Source: a virus
IMG/VR virus record: IMGVR_UViG_3300029448_006719
Coordinates: 1 to 36,931 of that record
DNA: 36,931 nt
Reading direction: 5' to 3' (one strand)
This document shows, one piece after another, positions 6,116 to 14,200 of the stretch. The notes under the pieces are model-generated. The model worked only from the letters and a program-made list of their open reading frames with translations. It searched no databases and was not told the DNA's origin. Numbering within the stretch: position 1 is the stretch's first letter; each line of letters begins with the position of its first letter. A program made the translations under genes and the position numbers.

Positions 6116-7428
6116 TAGAATAGTTCCTGTTGTTTCTTTTCTTCTTCAAGTACACATGTACCTTCATCATGGTCACAATTTAAATGAGCATTTGGATCAT
6201 CATATGCAACTTGCCACTCACCTGTCAAACCTGCAACTTCATATTCAGTTACACGATTCTCGAAGAAGTTTGTGTGATCGGCTGCATTTAAAATCCACTC
6301 TAACCATGGAATTGGATTATCTTTTACTTTGAAGTTTGTTTTTAGACCAAGTTGTAATAATCGTCTATCTGCAATATAACGAATATATTGTTTTACATCT
6401 TCTTTAGTTAAACCTTCTGGTTCACCCATTCCGTATGCTAAATCAATAAACTTATCTTCAAGTTCTACAACTTTTCTAGACATCTCATAGATTTCCTTTT
6501 TCAATTCATTATCTACGAGAGACGCATTTTCTGAACAGAATGCTCTGAATAAATGAGCAATACCTTCTACGTGCATTGATTCATCTCTTACTGACCACTC
6601 TACGATTTTACCACATCCTTTCATCTTACCGAATCTTTGGAAGTTTAGTAACATCACAAAAGATGCAAACAGTGAAATACCCTCGTTAAATACTGATTTA
6701 GCAAGTGCTAGCGCCATGCCTTTCTTTGTACTTACGTTAGAATTCATCATGAAGTCAACTTTGTCTGCCATCTCTTGATATTCTAGAAATGCATGAAACT
6801 CTTCATCAGGTAGTCCTAAAGTTTCATTTAATAATGCATATGCTCTTTGATGTATTCCTTCTCTTGAAGCAAATGATCCAAGCATATTTCTTATCTCATT
6901 ATTTTTAAATTTAGGTAGAAACTGATCATAGTAGTTTTGACCAACTGCAACATCTGATTGAGTAAAAAGTCTAAGAACATGAGTAACATATTCCTTTTCG
7001 ACTTCGGTCATCTTTCCACCTTTCCAATCAGTTACATCTTCAGATAAATCAACTTCATCTTCAATCCAATGCACCTTTTCATGTTTTTGTACAAACTCGA
7101 CAGCCCAAGGATAATAAAATGGCTTGTAAGTTTCAGAGAACTTGTATAGTCCACCACCACGTTTTTTTAAAATCTTTTCTGAATTCTCTAATAATTGAGC
7201 ATATCCACCGATTCTTTCACCATTAACAAAGATTTGAGGAACAGACATAATTGAACTTACTTTACTACCAAGTCTTTCTTCAACATTATTCACTCTTTGG
7301 AAAAATTCCATTTTTTCATCTTCATTCACTAAGGAATGTTCGGTATATTCGATACCATGTTCCTTAAACCAATTTTTTGCATTTAAGCAATAGCCACACG
7401 TTGGCGTTGAGTATATTTGTACGTCCAT
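6115..7428 (-). CDS. nrdB: Glutaredoxin-ribonucleotide reductase beta subunit fusion
   Basis: 437 residues in two parts. Residues 1-90 are a glutaredoxin with active site CGYC (11-14), cis-Pro in SVPQIFVNG and the GGYAQL glutathione-site loop. Residues 91-437 are a class I NrdB with the full di-iron/radical set: Asp159, Glu190, His193, Tyr197 (REGIHQRAY), Glu249, Glu283 and His286 (RDESMH). Keeping the Tyr makes it a tyrosyl-radical enzyme. It supplies deoxynucleotides by partnering the NrdA 12 nt upstream, and the fused glutaredoxin could re-reduce NrdA directly. AAGGAG lies just before the ATG. The fusion is read directly from one uninterrupted frame. Confidence 0.96.
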   Translation of the reverse strand: MDVQIYSTPTCGYCLNAKNWFKEHGIEYTEHSLVNEDEKMEFFQRVNNVEERLGSKVSSIMSVPQIFVNGERIGGYAQLLENSEKILKKRGGGLYKFSETYKPFYYPWAVEFVQKHEKVHWIEDEVDLSEDVTDWKGGKMTEVEKEYVTHVLRLFTQSDVAVGQNYYDQFLPKFKNNEIRNMLGSFASREGIHQRAYALLNETLGLPDEEFHAFLEYQEMADKVDFMMNSNVSTKKGMALALAKSVFNEGISLFASFVMLLNFQRFGKMKGCGKIVEWSVRDESMHVEGIAHLFRAFCSENASLVDNELKKEIYEMSRKVVELEDKFIDLAYGMGEPEGLTKEDVKQYIRYIADRRLLQLGLKTNFKVKDNPIPWLEWILNAADHTNFFENRVTEYEVAGLTGEWQVAYDDPNAHLNCDHDEGTCVLEEEKKQQELF

Positions 7429-7440
7429 TTCTTTCTCCTT

Positions 7441-9204
7441 TTATCCTTGACAAGAGACACATTCTGCCTCTTCTTTTGCTATGTCTGAGTAGTCTTTTAA
7501 TTTATCTAGTTTTACTTTTTGAGAGATATTCTCTGCTCTTTTCGAAACTTCAGTCCTTAAATAGTAAAGACCTTTACACTCTGTTTCCCATGCTCTCATA
7601 TGAACAGATTGTACATACTTTTTAGAAGCACCTGCTGGAAAAAATAAATTTAGTGATTGTCCTTGATCAAGATACTTTTGTCTTTGACCTCCCAACTCAA
7701 CTAATCTCATTTGATCTAATTCAACAGCAGTTTTAAAAACCTTTTTTGTATTTTCATCTAAAAATTCTAAGTGTTGAACAGAACCATTGTTTGTTACGAT
7801 TCCTGTCCAAACTTCAGATGTGTTCATCTTATGATCTTCAAGAACTTTTTCAAGAAATTTATTTTTGATTAAGTGTGAACCTGCTCTTGTTCGATGAGTA
7901 TATGCACATGCTTTGTTTGGCTCAATAGATGGTGATGTTCCAACAATCATTGAAGAATTAGCATTAGGGGCAATCGCCAGACAGTGTGCATTACGTCTTC
8001 CTGTTCCCTTCATATCTGGTGCTTCTCCTTTTTCTTTTCCAAGAATCAATGTTTGAGCATCTGCTTCACTTCTCATCCATGAAAAAATTTCTTTGTTAAT
8101 ACGACCAGATTCTTCAAATGGTATCATGTGTTTTTGTAAATATGAATGATAACCCATCGCACCTAAACCTAGACTTCTTTCTTGTTGTGCTGAATATCTT
8201 GCACGACTAATTTCATCACCTGCATGATCAACGAAGAACTGTAATACATTATCTAAAAATGTGATCAAGTCTCTTACGATTGTTGTATCTTTAAACTCAT
8301 CATACTTTTCTAAGTTCAATGATGAAAGACAACAAACAGCAGTTCTGTCTTCACTTGTTGGTAAATGTATTTCATTACAAAGATTTGAACCATGTATTTT
8401 TAATCCCTTTTCTTTTAGTGATTTTGGCATATATTTGTTTGCAGTATCAATAAAGTTAACATAAGGTTCACCTGTTCTAAATCTTGTTTCTAAAATTTGT
8501 TCCCATAATTTTCTTGCCTTCACTGTTTCTCTAACTGTGCCATCGTTAGGATCAATCAATTGCCAATCTAAATTCTTTTTTACTGCATTCATAAATTTGT
8601 CTGTTACATTTACTGCATTATGTAAATTCAAACACTTTCTACCGATGTCACCTGTTGGAATACGTATTGTCAAGAACTCCATAATATCTGGGTGTGATAC
8701 ATCAAGATAAGCTGCATAACTTCCTTTTCTGGTTTTACCTTGTCGATATGCAATCATGTCTGCATCAACTGTATGCATGAATGGAATCGGACCAGGTGCC
8801 ATGTCTGAAACAGAACGTACATTTGACCAATGACCTCCTACTCCACCACCCTTTACAGATAACCATCTTAATTCAGATGTGTGATCAATCAGTCCGTCTA
8901 GAGAATCTGGTACATATGTTAAGAAACAAGAAATCGGTAATGCTTTTGGTTTTTTATTTGGTAATGGTGCATTAGATAAAACAGGGGAAGCATACATAAA
9001 CCAACCTTGAGATGCATAATCATAAATTCTTTGTGCAAGTTTAATATCACCATAACAGTAAGCATTAGCAGCTCTCGCTAGTGCGTATTGTGGAGAGGGT
9101 TCGTCTTTAAGACAGTAGTAATCTTTTAAAAGTTTTTGTGCTTGGTCTGTAAAATTTTGATCTCGATCTGTATCAATTTTAATATTGCAATATTGTTTTT
9201 TCAT
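7441..9204 (-). CDS. nrdA: Ribonucleotide reductase class I alpha subunit without ATP-cone
   Basis: 587 residues. The catalytic triad is in SNLCNEIHLP (Asn274, Cys276, Glu278), the redox Cys pair is Cys93 (PISCF) with Cys291 or Cys292 (AVCCLSSLNL), the radical-transfer Tyr pair is 547-548 (GLYYLRT) and the C-terminal shuttle is CVSC (582-585). The protein starts almost at the ten-helix domain, so the roughly 90-residue ATP-cone of E. coli NrdA is missing and dATP inhibition through it should not occur. That suits a phage needing unrestrained dNTP synthesis. A GGAGAGG precedes the ATG. It is cotranscribed with primase upstream and the Grx-NrdB gene downstream. Confidence 0.97.
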   Translation of the reverse strand: MKKQYCNIKIDTDRDQNFTDQAQKLLKDYYCLKDEPSPQYALARAANAYCYGDIKLAQRIYDYASQGWFMYASPVLSNAPLPNKKPKALPISCFLTYVPDSLDGLIDHTSELRWLSVKGGGVGGHWSNVRSVSDMAPGPIPFMHTVDADMIAYRQGKTRKGSYAAYLDVSHPDIMEFLTIRIPTGDIGRKCLNLHNAVNVTDKFMNAVKKNLDWQLIDPNDGTVRETVKARKLWEQILETRFRTGEPYVNFIDTANKYMPKSLKEKGLKIHGSNLCNEIHLPTSEDRTAVCCLSSLNLEKYDEFKDTTIVRDLITFLDNVLQFFVDHAGDEISRARYSAQQERSLGLGAMGYHSYLQKHMIPFEESGRINKEIFSWMRSEADAQTLILGKEKGEAPDMKGTGRRNAHCLAIAPNANSSMIVGTSPSIEPNKACAYTHRTRAGSHLIKNKFLEKVLEDHKMNTSEVWTGIVTNNGSVQHLEFLDENTKKVFKTAVELDQMRLVELGGQRQKYLDQGQSLNLFFPAGASKKYVQSVHMRAWETECKGLYYLRTEVSKRAENISQKVKLDKLKDYSDIAKEEAECVSCQG

Positions 9205-9213
9205 ATACCTCTC

Positions 9214-10227
9214 CTATGTTTTTTTCCACTCTAATAATTTTGTTTTTGCCAATAAACCATTAAAAGTATTTTGTGCGATAATATCTTTAATTTGTCTTTT
9301 AGTTTTACCACTTTGAATCATATCGTTAATATCTTTTTCCTTGATATTAGAAGGCCAAATGACAACATCAAAATTTTCATCAATATAGTTCTCGATTTGT
9401 TTTACTATCTGAAAGTTTCTCGGTTCATTGTCAGGTACTAAAACAACATTGTCTTTGTAAATTCTTAAATCGCTCTGAGCAGTTGCAAGACAGTTATCCA
9501 CAAACAAACTGTCAATAGGACCTTCAACCACATAAACTTTGTGTTCCCAATTGATACGTTCAAGTCCGTAAATCTTGTCTTGATTTTCTTCAGTTTTGAT
9601 TGTGATGTATTTAGGATTTTCATTTCCAAAAGCTCTCCCTTGAATGGCAATAATTTCGTTTTTTTCATTATAAAATGGAATCACTAGTCTAGGGTGATCA
9701 CCTGTTAAACTAGGAAACTTATTATCAATAATCGTATTTACAAACTTATAAAAGTGTGGAGTATAATATAATAAATAATGTTTATCTGCAGGTATCTTTC
9801 TATTCTCAACAAACTTTTTGACAGGATGATCATGAGATAATTGTGAAACTTTCTTTAATTTTCTAAGTTTAGAAGTAGATGTCTTTAACATATCTTTTAC
9901 AAGTGGTGATAATTCATCTTCTTTAATACGTATTCCTCTTGCTTGGTCTTTGGGGATTTCTGCACGATATGATTCTGTCATAAATTCACTATACAAAGTC
10001 TCATTCACATGTTTAATTAATTTAGGAACATTAGTTCCTACACCACAATTATGACATTTATAGATAAGAGAATTTTCTTTTTGAAATACGTATCCTCTTG
10101 CTTTACTTTTACTTTTTTGAGAATCGCCGCAATATGGACAACGAAAGTTATAAAGATTATTATCTTTCTTTTTAAAGTGTCCTAATTGTGATGAAATCAA
10201 AAGTAAATACTTTTGTTCTAAGTACAT
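9214..10227 (-). CDS. 61: DNA primase, T4 gp61-like
   Basis: About 337 residues, the size of T4 gp61. An N-terminal zinc finger has CPYC and CHNC pairs (Cys32, 35, 60 and 63, counting from the ATG at 10233) and a TOPRIM domain has YVVEGPIDSLF (about residues 234-244) and VPDNEP. It makes RNA primers with helicase gp41 at the replication fork. Two in-frame ATGs exist (10233 and 10227). I chose 10227 because it lies exactly 6 nt after the -10 of a strong sigma70-type promoter, matching two other genes here; the 10233 ATG lies between the -10 and the predicted start site. No Shine-Dalgarno is visible. Confidence 0.93.
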   Translation of the reverse strand: MYLEQKYLLLISSQLGHFKKKDNNLYNFRCPYCGDSQKSKSKARGYVFQKENSLIYKCHNCGVGTNVPKLIKHVNETLYSEFMTESYRAEIPKDQARGIRIKEDELSPLVKDMLKTSTSKLRKLKKVSQLSHDHPVKKFVENRKIPADKHYLLYYTPHFYKFVNTIIDNKFPSLTGDHPRLVIPFYNEKNEIIAIQGRAFGNENPKYITIKTEENQDKIYGLERINWEHKVYVVEGPIDSLFVDNCLATAQSDLRIYKDNVVLVPDNEPRNFQIVKQIENYIDENFDVVIWPSNIKEKDINDMIQSGKTKRQIKDIIAQNTFNGLLAKTKLLEWKKT

Positions 10228-10233
10228 TTCCAT

Positions 10234-10262
10234 AATATATAATAGTATTTTTAAGTTGTCAA
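10234..10262 (-). promoter_or_regulatory. Sigma70-type promoter for the primase/nrd operon
   Basis: TTGACA at 10262-10257 (minus strand), a 17-nt spacer, then TATATT at 10239-10234. The -10 ends exactly 6 nt before the ATG at 10227, so the start site falls on or next to the start codon. The spacer and gap are identical in the promoters before 11911 and 15287. It would drive primase, nrdA, the Grx-nrdB fusion and possibly the genes below them. Confidence 0.72.
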
Positions 10263-10265
10263 GAA

Positions 10266-10892
10266 CTATTTGCCTTTAAAAATCGGATATCGATTTACAG
10301 GCTGATAATGATCCCAATTTTTCTTTTTTGGTTTTTGATCTTTTACCCTTACAAAATTCTTTAAACCCATTTTTGCTTTGTCTGGTGTCATATAATAGTG
10401 ATAACCTACAGTTTTAATATCTTGTTTCCACCAAGCAATATCAGATCTTTCTCTACCATCATAAGCCATCTTTCTTAATAATGATGCATCTTCTTCATTA
10501 TCTAAAAGTATCATACCCCCTCTATCAGTAGATAAATGTTTACTGTATTGAAAACTTAAACACATTCTTGTATTTGGTTTGTAACCACCCTCTTTCCAAT
10601 AAACAGCGGCATCAACAGTTGTTTGAGTTATGTGATAATAACCTTCCCATTTTTCCTCATTAAAACTCCAATTTAAACCTAACTTATCTAACATAATCGG
10701 CACACACAGATAAGTGTAAATTGGAACTTCAACTTTGTTTGACATGTGTGGTTGTTTAAGATATTCTAAACGTAAACTTAATTCTAAAGCATTTGTACAA
10801 CAATCAGTTGCCACACCATATGGTGCATTAAAAAACTCTGCAATAGTTTTTTCAAATTTTATAACAGGTTCGTTTCTTGTATATTCGTCCAT
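10266..10892 (-). CDS. Mini DegT/DnrJ/EryC1-family PLP aminotransferase
   Basis: 208 residues, little over half the usual 370 or so. The PLP-fold core is present: FFNAPYGVATDCCTNALEL (phosphate-binding N-terminal helix), VDAAVYW with Asp94 for the ring nitrogen, and SFQYSKHLSTDRGGM with Lys118 as the likely Schiff-base Lys followed by the conserved GG. The C-terminal small domain is largely missing. Family members aminate keto-sugars bound to nucleotides. It overlaps the radical SAM gene upstream by 34 bases, so the two are made together. It may be a compact active aminotransferase or may need a partner. The frame is intact, so this is not an obvious pseudogene. Confidence 0.82.
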   Translation of the reverse strand: MDEYTRNEPVIKFEKTIAEFFNAPYGVATDCCTNALELSLRLEYLKQPHMSNKVEVPIYTYLCVPIMLDKLGLNWSFNEEKWEGYYHITQTTVDAAVYWKEGGYKPNTRMCLSFQYSKHLSTDRGGMILLDNEEDASLLRKMAYDGRERSDIAWWKQDIKTVGYHYYMTPDKAKMGLKNFVRVKDQKPKKKNWDHYQPVNRYPIFKGK

Positions 10893-11911
10893 TTATAGTA
10901 CTCCATAGCATGATTAAACGCATCTAAAAATCTTTCATCACCAGGCATAGGTTCAATTTCTTTTTGTTTTTTCAATTCTTTTTCAATTGAACTATTTATT
11001 ACGTTTCCTAAGATATGTCTATCTGATCCCTCTCTATCAATAAATGCGGCTTCAAAATAACAGTATATATCACCTCTAGGATCAATTGCAATTTTAATTT
11101 GAGGTGATTGTTTTTTTGTTAGTTGTTTATAGTTTACACATAATAATTTATCTAATTTACCTTCAAGTAATGCCAATAAAGCATAACCATAATCAATTTT
11201 TAATGAATTATTTTTTGCCTTTATATCAAACTCAATAATTTTGTCTCTTAATTTTTGTCTATCATCAATAGGATATTGAAAAGAAAAATCCTCTCGTAGT
11301 GATAATGTATCAACACCACCTATCTCATCTATGTAATTTAAAATGTTATTTAAGTTTTCAAAGTCTGAAGGTAATATGACATGATTAACATGTAATGGTG
11401 GTTTTTTAATATTTAATTTATTATAGTCTTTTAAATTTTTTTTAACAACACGATATGCTTTTTCATTTCTAGTTGTTGATAAGGTTTGTTTTTCATCATA
11501 CCCATATAATGAAATACGAAAATGATCCACGGTTAATAAGTTAGGATTTTTTTCTATAAACTTTGGTGTTAACATATAACCATTTGTGATTAATCGAGCC
11601 TTATAACCCCTATCATTTAATTCTTTACAAAGTCTATCTATTTCTCTATATGTTAATGGTTCTAATCCACCACCTATATTATATCTATATGGATTATCGC
11701 CGGGGTCTTGATCAAAGAGAGTATCATAAAAATATTCATAATTAGGCTCTACTGCATCATAATTACGTCCACAAAAAGTACAACTAAACATACAACTAGT
11801 GCCAGGAAATAAATTAATATTTTTGGGAAATTTATAAACACCATCTATAGCGGCTTGCATATGACCACTATCAATGAAAGGTTGTATTGTTTTTAAATAT
11901 GCCGGGTGCAT
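10859..11911 (-). CDS. Radical SAM enzyme, possibly DesII-like
   Basis: 350 residues. The 4Fe-4S motif is GTSCMFSCTFCGR (Cys40, Cys44, Cys47), followed by a GGLEPLT motif for SAM amine binding and a TIM-barrel-like alternation (ARLITNGYML, FRISLYGYD, HVNHVILPSD). A late IAIDPRGDIYCYFEAAFIDR segment with a single Cys follows. There is no obvious second cluster. Pairing with a DegT aminotransferase is the arrangement of DesII/DesI-type deoxyamino-sugar routes, so sugar deamination or epimerisation is plausible. It starts at an ATG 6 nt after a sigma70-type -10, without a Shine-Dalgarno. The superfamily is certain; DesII-like is a guess from context. Confidence 0.88.
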   Translation of the reverse strand: MHPAYLKTIQPFIDSGHMQAAIDGVYKFPKNINLFPGTSCMFSCTFCGRNYDAVEPNYEYFYDTLFDQDPGDNPYRYNIGGGLEPLTYREIDRLCKELNDRGYKARLITNGYMLTPKFIEKNPNLLTVDHFRISLYGYDEKQTLSTTRNEKAYRVVKKNLKDYNKLNIKKPPLHVNHVILPSDFENLNNILNYIDEIGGVDTLSLREDFSFQYPIDDRQKLRDKIIEFDIKAKNNSLKIDYGYALLALLEGKLDKLLCVNYKQLTKKQSPQIKIAIDPRGDIYCYFEAAFIDREGSDRHILGNVINSSIEKELKKQKEIEPMPGDERFLDAFNHAMEYYKWTNIQETNLL

Positions 11912-11917
11912 TAAAAT

Positions 11918-11946
11918 ACTATAACAAATTAGTTTTAAAAAGTCAA
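11918..11946 (-). promoter_or_regulatory. Sigma70-type promoter for radical SAM/DegT pair
   Basis: TTGACT at 11946-11941, a 17-nt spacer and TATAGT at 11923-11918 on the minus strand. The -10 ends 6 nt before the ATG at 11911, the same geometry as at 10234 and 15294. The -35 overlaps the stop of the coiled-coil gene upstream. It would start a short unit of the radical SAM and aminotransferase genes. Confidence 0.68.
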
Positions 11947-12386
11947 GAAAAAGTTATACCAATATTCATCATTTTGTGTATGATAAATCCTAAAACTATA
12001 GATCCACCTATTAATAACCATCTAAATTTATCTAAAACTGCTACACGACCAGTCAAATCTTGTTGTAATCTAGATATTGATTGTGATTGTTCATTATGTT
12101 GTTTAGACATTAGAGACGTAAGCTCTTTATTATTGACTGTAATACGACTATGCAAATCTTTTATTTCGTTGTTAAATTCTGATCTTCTTTTTTCAAGTAA
12201 TTCATTTGCACCTAAAATTGCTTCCTCTTGAGAAGACAACTTTTCTTCATGAACTGCTAACATGCGATTAATAGAATTTGAAACTTCAGAAATTTTTTCT
12301 ATTGCATTATCTAATCTACCATGAATTAATTTCATATCTCTAACTTCTTTTTTTAAAACTTCAATATCTGTTTGAAAATCTGACAT
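11943..12386 (-). CDS. Tail-anchored coiled-coil protein
   Basis: About 147 residues from the ATG at 12386, almost wholly heptad-like coiled coil (DIEVLKKEVRDM, AIEKISEVSNSINRML, EIKDLHSRITVNNKEL, SISRLQQDLTGR) and ending in a single membrane segment (FRWLLIGGSIVLGFIIHKMM). I chose the inner start because a frame from 12443 would overlap the upstream gene heavily, while the ATG at 12386 follows its stop by 4 nt and lies exactly 5 nt after a perfect TATAAATA box. It is probably an inner-membrane protein with its coiled coil in the cytoplasm. No family recognised; it could be a membrane scaffold or a superinfection or lysis modulator. Confidence 0.68.
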   Translation of the reverse strand: MSDFQTDIEVLKKEVRDMKLIHGRLDNAIEKISEVSNSINRMLAVHEEKLSSQEEAILGANELLEKRRSEFNNEIKDLHSRITVNNKELTSLMSKQHNEQSQSISRLQQDLTGRVAVLDKFRWLLIGGSIVLGFIIHKMMNIGITFS

Positions 12387-12390
12387 AATA

Positions 12391-12996
12391 TTATTTATAA
12401 TAATCCTTTGTTCTATTTGCTTTCTCTTGATTCCAAAACTCATTTGGATATAAAAATAAAGTTGGCACGTTTAGTATTTTGGCAGTCACACTCCATGTGC
12501 AAGGTGATCCTAAATATAAGTGACTTTGATGTAATTTTAAAAATTTTTCGTAAATCTCTTCTTTTGTGCCGCCTCTTGAATTTCCTAAATCTACCCCTCG
12601 TAAATATTTTAATAAAATATCTATATTTTCTTTTTTATGTATTCTATTATTTTTATTAAAATTGCCATGATTGTATAATTTATCGTGATTTATAATAAAA
12701 GAGTACGTCATGGTATTCATTTTTTTTACTTTTTTTTTAGGTCTACAATTAAATTTTCCTAAAAAAAATTCATTAGGTATTTTTGTGCCAGAAATTTGAT
12801 TATTATTTAAAATTTTAAATTTAGGTCTTTTCCATTCGCCATCCCAAAACAAAGACAATGCATCAAAATAGTTTTCGTATGTTTTTTCATCTGTTTGATG
12901 ATAACACACAACATCATCGTATTTGTATAAATTAGAAAATAGTTGCATGGCACCCCATAAACTACCATCTTTTGTTAAATAATCAGTATATAGCAT
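12391..12996 (-). CDS. Possible GT-B/GT9-like glycosyltransferase
   Basis: About 201 residues from the ATG at 12996; a TTG at 13023 would add 9 residues. The most informative part is the C-terminus: SHLYLGSPCTWSVTAKILNVPTLFLYP resembles the donor-site end of GT-B glycosyltransferases of the heptosyltransferase/ADP-glycosyl type (y-x-G-s-p-s..h-A..l-x-vPt). The N-terminal half (GMLYTDYLTKDGSLWGAMQ) fits the acceptor domain start of such enzymes, but the protein is short. It overlaps the radical SAM/SPASM gene upstream by 14 bases. The stretch is even more AT-rich than its surroundings, with long T/A runs, which suggests a variable island. Tentative. Confidence 0.45.
   Translation of the reverse strand: MLYTDYLTKDGSLWGAMQLFSNLYKYDDVVCYHQTDEKTYENYFDALSLFWDGEWKRPKFKILNNNQISGTKIPNEFFLGKFNCRPKKKVKKMNTMTYSFIINHDKLYNHGNFNKNNRIHKKENIDILLKYLRGVDLGNSRGGTKEEIYEKFLKLHQSHLYLGSPCTWSVTAKILNVPTLFLYPNEFWNQEKANRTKDYYK
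12392..12399 (-). promoter_or_regulatory. Perfect T4 late-type box TATAAATA, 5 nt before ATG
   Basis: TATAAATA on the minus strand is an exact match to the T4 late promoter. It ends 5 nt before the ATG at 12386, placing the expected start on the start codon, and no Shine-Dalgarno intervenes. It overlaps the last codons of the upstream gene. Confidence 0.5.
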
Positions 12997-13792
12997 TCCA
13001 ATATTCCACAGATTCCTTTCCAATCAATGTACCTTTTGCATTACAATTTCTACACGCATCGTTTATGTCTCTATTACCGCTTAATAATTCCTTTCTAATA
13101 TAATTATAAGTATCATTATTCCAAATTTTTAACATATGCTCTTTGTGTATATTTCCAAAGGAATCTTGTTTTCTTAACCAATCATTACAACATAATATTA
13201 AATCGCCATTCCAATCAATAATTATTTTATATGCAGTATAATAACAGGGGTTAGAATTAGATTCCTCAAACATTACTCCAGCCCTATTTGTAAAATTATA
13301 CTCATCATATCTATCTGAACCGTCATCAAAGTGTCTTCGTATTTTTACTTCATCATATTTTTTTTCTAATTCATAAAAATAAGGATTCTTATCATAATCT
13401 GATATTAAAATATTATTAACACCAGTTTTTATTATATCATCAGTCATTATTTTTTTGTCAAGACTATCACCATTTGTAATTACTTCTAAATTAAATTCAC
13501 TTAACAAAGAACAAATTTCTAGAAAATTAGGATTTAAAGTAGGTTCACCAAAACCACAAATAGATATTAATCCTTTGAAGTTTTTCAACTGTGATTTTAT
13601 AAGTTTCACAGTTTCAATACTCATATGTAGTTTTTGATTTGGATATACTGTGGGGTTGCTTCTTGGACAAAAGCTGCATTTACGATTGCAAAGTTCAGTA
13701 ATATTTAACTCTACTGTTGTTAATCCACTGAAACCTTCTGTTTGTTTATTTACAGATACACGATGTTTTAAATGTTTTTCAAAATGTGACAT
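12983..13792 (-). CDS. Radical SAM/SPASM-domain protein
   Basis: 269 residues. The radical SAM motif is TELCNRKCSFCPRS (Cys35, Cys39, Cys42), followed by ICGFGEPTLNP, the usual GGE/GEP SAM-binding strand. The C-terminal part holds a SPASM-like auxiliary cluster: CYY, CCNDW and CRNC. SPASM enzymes modify peptides, proteins or sugars. No precursor peptide is obvious nearby; the partners are a glycosyltransferase-like gene downstream and the lysis cassette upstream, so a glycan role is likeliest. The ATG follows the o-spanin stop by 6 nt. The family call is strong; the substrate is unknown. Confidence 0.88.
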   Translation of the reverse strand: MSHFEKHLKHRVSVNKQTEGFSGLTTVELNITELCNRKCSFCPRSNPTVYPNQKLHMSIETVKLIKSQLKNFKGLISICGFGEPTLNPNFLEICSLLSEFNLEVITNGDSLDKKIMTDDIIKTGVNNILISDYDKNPYFYELEKKYDEVKIRRHFDDGSDRYDEYNFTNRAGVMFEESNSNPCYYTAYKIIIDWNGDLILCCNDWLRKQDSFGNIHKEHMLKIWNNDTYNYIRKELLSGNRDINDACRNCNAKGTLIGKESVEYWNAIY

Positions 13793-13798
13793 AAAGAA

Positions 13799-14200
13799 TT
13801 AATTATCACTAACTTCTTTTGTATCCTCTGAAACTGCATTTTCGTAATATACGATAATTTCTTTTTGTTGTAATAAATATCTTTTAATATCTGCTATGTT
13901 TAATGCAAGAATTTCATAATCTTTCATACTAAAAGCAACATATGCAATTTCGCCGTTAACAGCAGAAAATTCATTTATAAATTCATCATAATTATCTTCG
14001 GTGACTACGAAAATTCTTATATCATTCAATTGTAGTGGTTTTGGTTGTGTCACTATTGGTATTTTTGTTTTCTCTATTTTCGTCACCGTTTTGATTTCCG
14101 GTTCCGGCCTTAGACTTGAGCAACCAGTCAGGTAAAGGATACTCATTAGTATTACCAGTGTCTTCCATAAAGTCACGCCATAAGTTTGCTGTCGCACCAT
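13799..14200 (-). CDS. Outer-membrane spanin (Rz1-like lipoprotein), embedded start
   Basis: 133 residues with a lipoprotein signal (LWKTLVILMSILYLTGCSS, lipobox LTGC at about residues 24-27), then a Pro/Lys-rich stretch (EPEIKTVTKIEKTKIP) and a longer folded tail (YVAFSMKDYEILALNIADI). Its first 179 bases lie in another frame inside the i-spanin gene, the classic nested Rz/Rz1 arrangement. An AAGGAA lies 7 nt before the ATG, supporting this start. Spanins fuse inner and outer membranes at the last step of lysis. The roughly 70-residue C-terminal extension is unusual, since typical Rz1 proteins are short. Confidence 0.78.
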   Translation of the reverse strand: MVRQQTYGVTLWKTLVILMSILYLTGCSSLRPEPEIKTVTKIEKTKIPIVTQPKPLQLNDIRIFVVTEDNYDEFINEFSAVNGEIAYVAFSMKDYEILALNIADIKRYLLQQKEIIVYYENAVSEDTKEVSDN

